Source: a bacterium (GTDB lineage: Bacteria > Myxococcota_A > Bradymonadia > UBA7976 > UBA1532). From it: a DNA stretch of 7,524 nucleotides. Position 1 is the stretch's first letter, and every line of letters starts with the position of its first letter. The stretch lies in contig JAUHVS010000276.1 of NCBI GenBank assembly GCA_030424955.1, forward strand, positions 1 through 7,524. Direction: 5' to 3'. A program made the position numbers and the translations under genes. The notes under the pieces are model-generated. The model saw nothing but the letters and a program-made list of their open reading frames with translations, was not told the origin of the DNA and did no database searches. This document shows positions 5,225 to 7,524 of the stretch, one piece after another.

Positions 5225-5856
5225 GGCGACGCCACCGGGGCCAGCGCCGCCAGCTCAACGAGGCCGGAGAGCACCCTCGGCGCGGCCCCCGCGACCCGGC
5301 CCCAGGGCACCGCCGCGAAGGGCACGCCGGCCGCCTCAGCGGTCTGGGCGTCCACCTCGGAGTCCCCCACAAACAGCGCCCGCCCGGGCGCCACGGCGAG
5401 GGCGCGGGTCGCTGCGAGCAGCGGGGCCGGATCCGGCTTGCGCGCGGGCAGGTCGTCCCCCGCCACCACCACGGCGAAGCGCGCGGCCCAGCCCAACCCC
5501 GCCAGGATCGGGTCGAGGAACATCCGCGGCTTGTTGGTCACCAGCCCCAGGCGGGCCGCCGGCCAGGCGTCCAGGACCGCCGCGACCCCCGGATACGGGC
5601 GGCTGTCGACCAGCGGGTTGGCTTGGTAGTGCGCGATGAAGGCCGCCCGCAGCGCCGGCAGCTGATCGGTCGTGCGCGGCGCCAAGATGTGCTGGAGCAA
5701 GTGCCCGAGCCCCCAGCCGACGCCGCCCTCCACTTCGGGGATGGAGAGCGCCGGGAGGCCCAGCACCGCGCGGGCCGCGTTCGCCGCCGCCGCCAGATCC
5801 GGGCTGGAGTCGAGCAGGGTGCCGTCGAGATCGAAGATGAGTGCGTCCATAGGCAT
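5221..5856 (-). CDS. gph: HAD-superfamily phosphatase, phosphoglycolate phosphatase-like
   Basis: A 211-residue HAD hydrolase. Motif I is FDLDGTLLDS with nucleophile Asp9 and Asp11; motif II is LVTNKP (105-110) with Thr107; motif III is RKPDP (139-143) with Lys140; motif IV is FVGDSEVDA with Asp165 and Asp169. The small helical cap (about 18-85) and the overall pattern match the Gph/subfamily IA group, which removes phosphate from 2-phosphoglycolate, a product of DNA end repair and of Rubisco oxygenation. Related pyrophosphatases and sugar phosphatases cannot be excluded from motifs alone. Start codons at 5856 and 5850 (M1 and M3) are both possible; there is no good Shine-Dalgarno, and a promoter-like TAGACT lies 6 bases before the first. 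First gene of the operon; its stop overlaps the crcB start. Confidence 0.88.
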   Translation of the reverse strand: MPMDALIFDLDGTLLDSSPDLAAAANAARAVLGLPALSIPEVEGGVGWGLGHLLQHILAPRTTDQLPALRAAFIAHYQANPLVDSRPYPGVAAVLDAWPAARLGLVTNKPRMFLDPILAGLGWAARFAVVVAGDDLPARKPDPAPLLAATRALAVAPGRALFVGDSEVDAQTAEAAGVPFAAVPWGRVAGAAPRVLSGLVELAALAPVASP

Positions 5857-5862
5857 GGCGCC

Positions 5863-5890
5863 AGTCTAGCAAGCCCGGCGCGGGCGTGAA
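5863..5890 (-). promoter_or_regulatory. Candidate promoter of the gph-crcB-GDPD operon
   Basis: On the minus strand, TTCACG (5890-5885), a 16-base spacer and TAGACT (5868-5863), followed by GGCGCC and then the ATG at 5856. A start site 6-7 bases after the -10 would fall on or beside that A, so the transcript would be leaderless. The lack of a Shine-Dalgarno fits that reading. Each hexamer matches the consensus at four positions. Confidence 0.4.
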
Positions 5891-5964
5891 CCTGTCGTGC
5901 GCCCATGCGCGGCGGGGGATCGCGGCGGGGCCCGAGCTGCGCCGCCTGACGGCCGCCGCGTGCG

Positions 5965-5993
5965 TTGACACCCGTCCGTCGCCGGCTTACACG
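5965..5993 (+). promoter_or_regulatory. Candidate hutH promoter
   Basis: A perfect TTGACA (5965-5970), a 17-base spacer and a weak TACACG (5988-5993), then 7 bases to the ATG at 6001. Transcription would start at or next to the start codon. The -10 is poor (three of six), so an activator could be needed. No inverted repeat typical of a HutC operator was found between here and the gene. Confidence 0.4.
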
Positions 5994-6000
5994 ACAGGGC

Positions 6001-7524
<1,524 letters not shown>

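Noticed and set aside
4851..5372. Upstream extension of the GDPD frame to 5372, giving a 404-residue protein
   Set aside because: The extra 174 residues are a shadow of crcB and part of gph, without signal peptide or domain features, and the ATG at 4850 matches the start of the family and forms an ATGA overlap.
4143..5639. A 498-codon plus-strand open frame opposite GDPD, crcB and gph
   Set aside because: Its product is Pro/Arg/Ala-rich low complexity. The minus-strand genes carry unmistakable catalytic and signature motifs and stop/start overlaps that account for the whole region.

Overview
The window is very GC-rich, with a strong third-position GC bias. It looks like chromosomal DNA from a Gram-negative predator- or myxobacteria-like lineage, most probably Myxococcota. 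The clues are several lipoproteins with clear lipoboxes, one followed by the Gly/Ala-rich linker typical of myxobacterial surface lipoproteins, and a protein joining a Hanks-type kinase fold to a GYF_2-like domain, a membrane segment and an AgmX/PglI-type C-terminal domain. The assignment is inferred from gene content; no rRNA or tRNA is present to confirm it.

Layout: (1) 1-155, minus strand: the start of a secreted lipoprotein running off the left edge, with a GTG start set by a good Shine-Dalgarno. (2) 156-523: a gap with no complete gene I can support, although two minus-strand frames look coding in turn, like a decayed or frameshifted gene. (3) 524-2395, minus: a 623-residue membrane protein whose kinase domain has lost its catalytic residues. 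(4) 2449-2883 (minus) and 2964-3575 (plus): two small lipoproteins of similar design, divergently transcribed. (5) 3526-4065, minus: a ComEA-like helix-hairpin-helix protein whose end overlaps the preceding plus-strand gene by 50 bases. (6) 4158-5856, minus: a tight three-gene operon of Gph-like HAD phosphatase, CrcB fluoride channel and glycerophosphodiester phosphodiesterase, with both junctions ATGA overlaps. (7) 6001-7524, plus: histidine ammonia-lyase hutH, complete except perhaps for its last few codons.

The genes fall into two themes. The left half holds envelope and signalling proteins (lipoproteins and a transmembrane pseudokinase) that may act together at the cell envelope. The right half holds housekeeping metabolism: phosphoester hydrolysis with fluoride export, and the first step of histidine breakdown. 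The intergenic region 5857-6000 carries two opposed promoter-like signals, each so close to its start codon that the transcripts would be leaderless or nearly so. No mobile element, CRISPR array, phage gene or defence cassette was seen. The most unusual item is the pseudokinase fusion, which resembles the gliding-motility protein GltJ/AgmX in layout but has a dead kinase domain at its cytoplasmic end.
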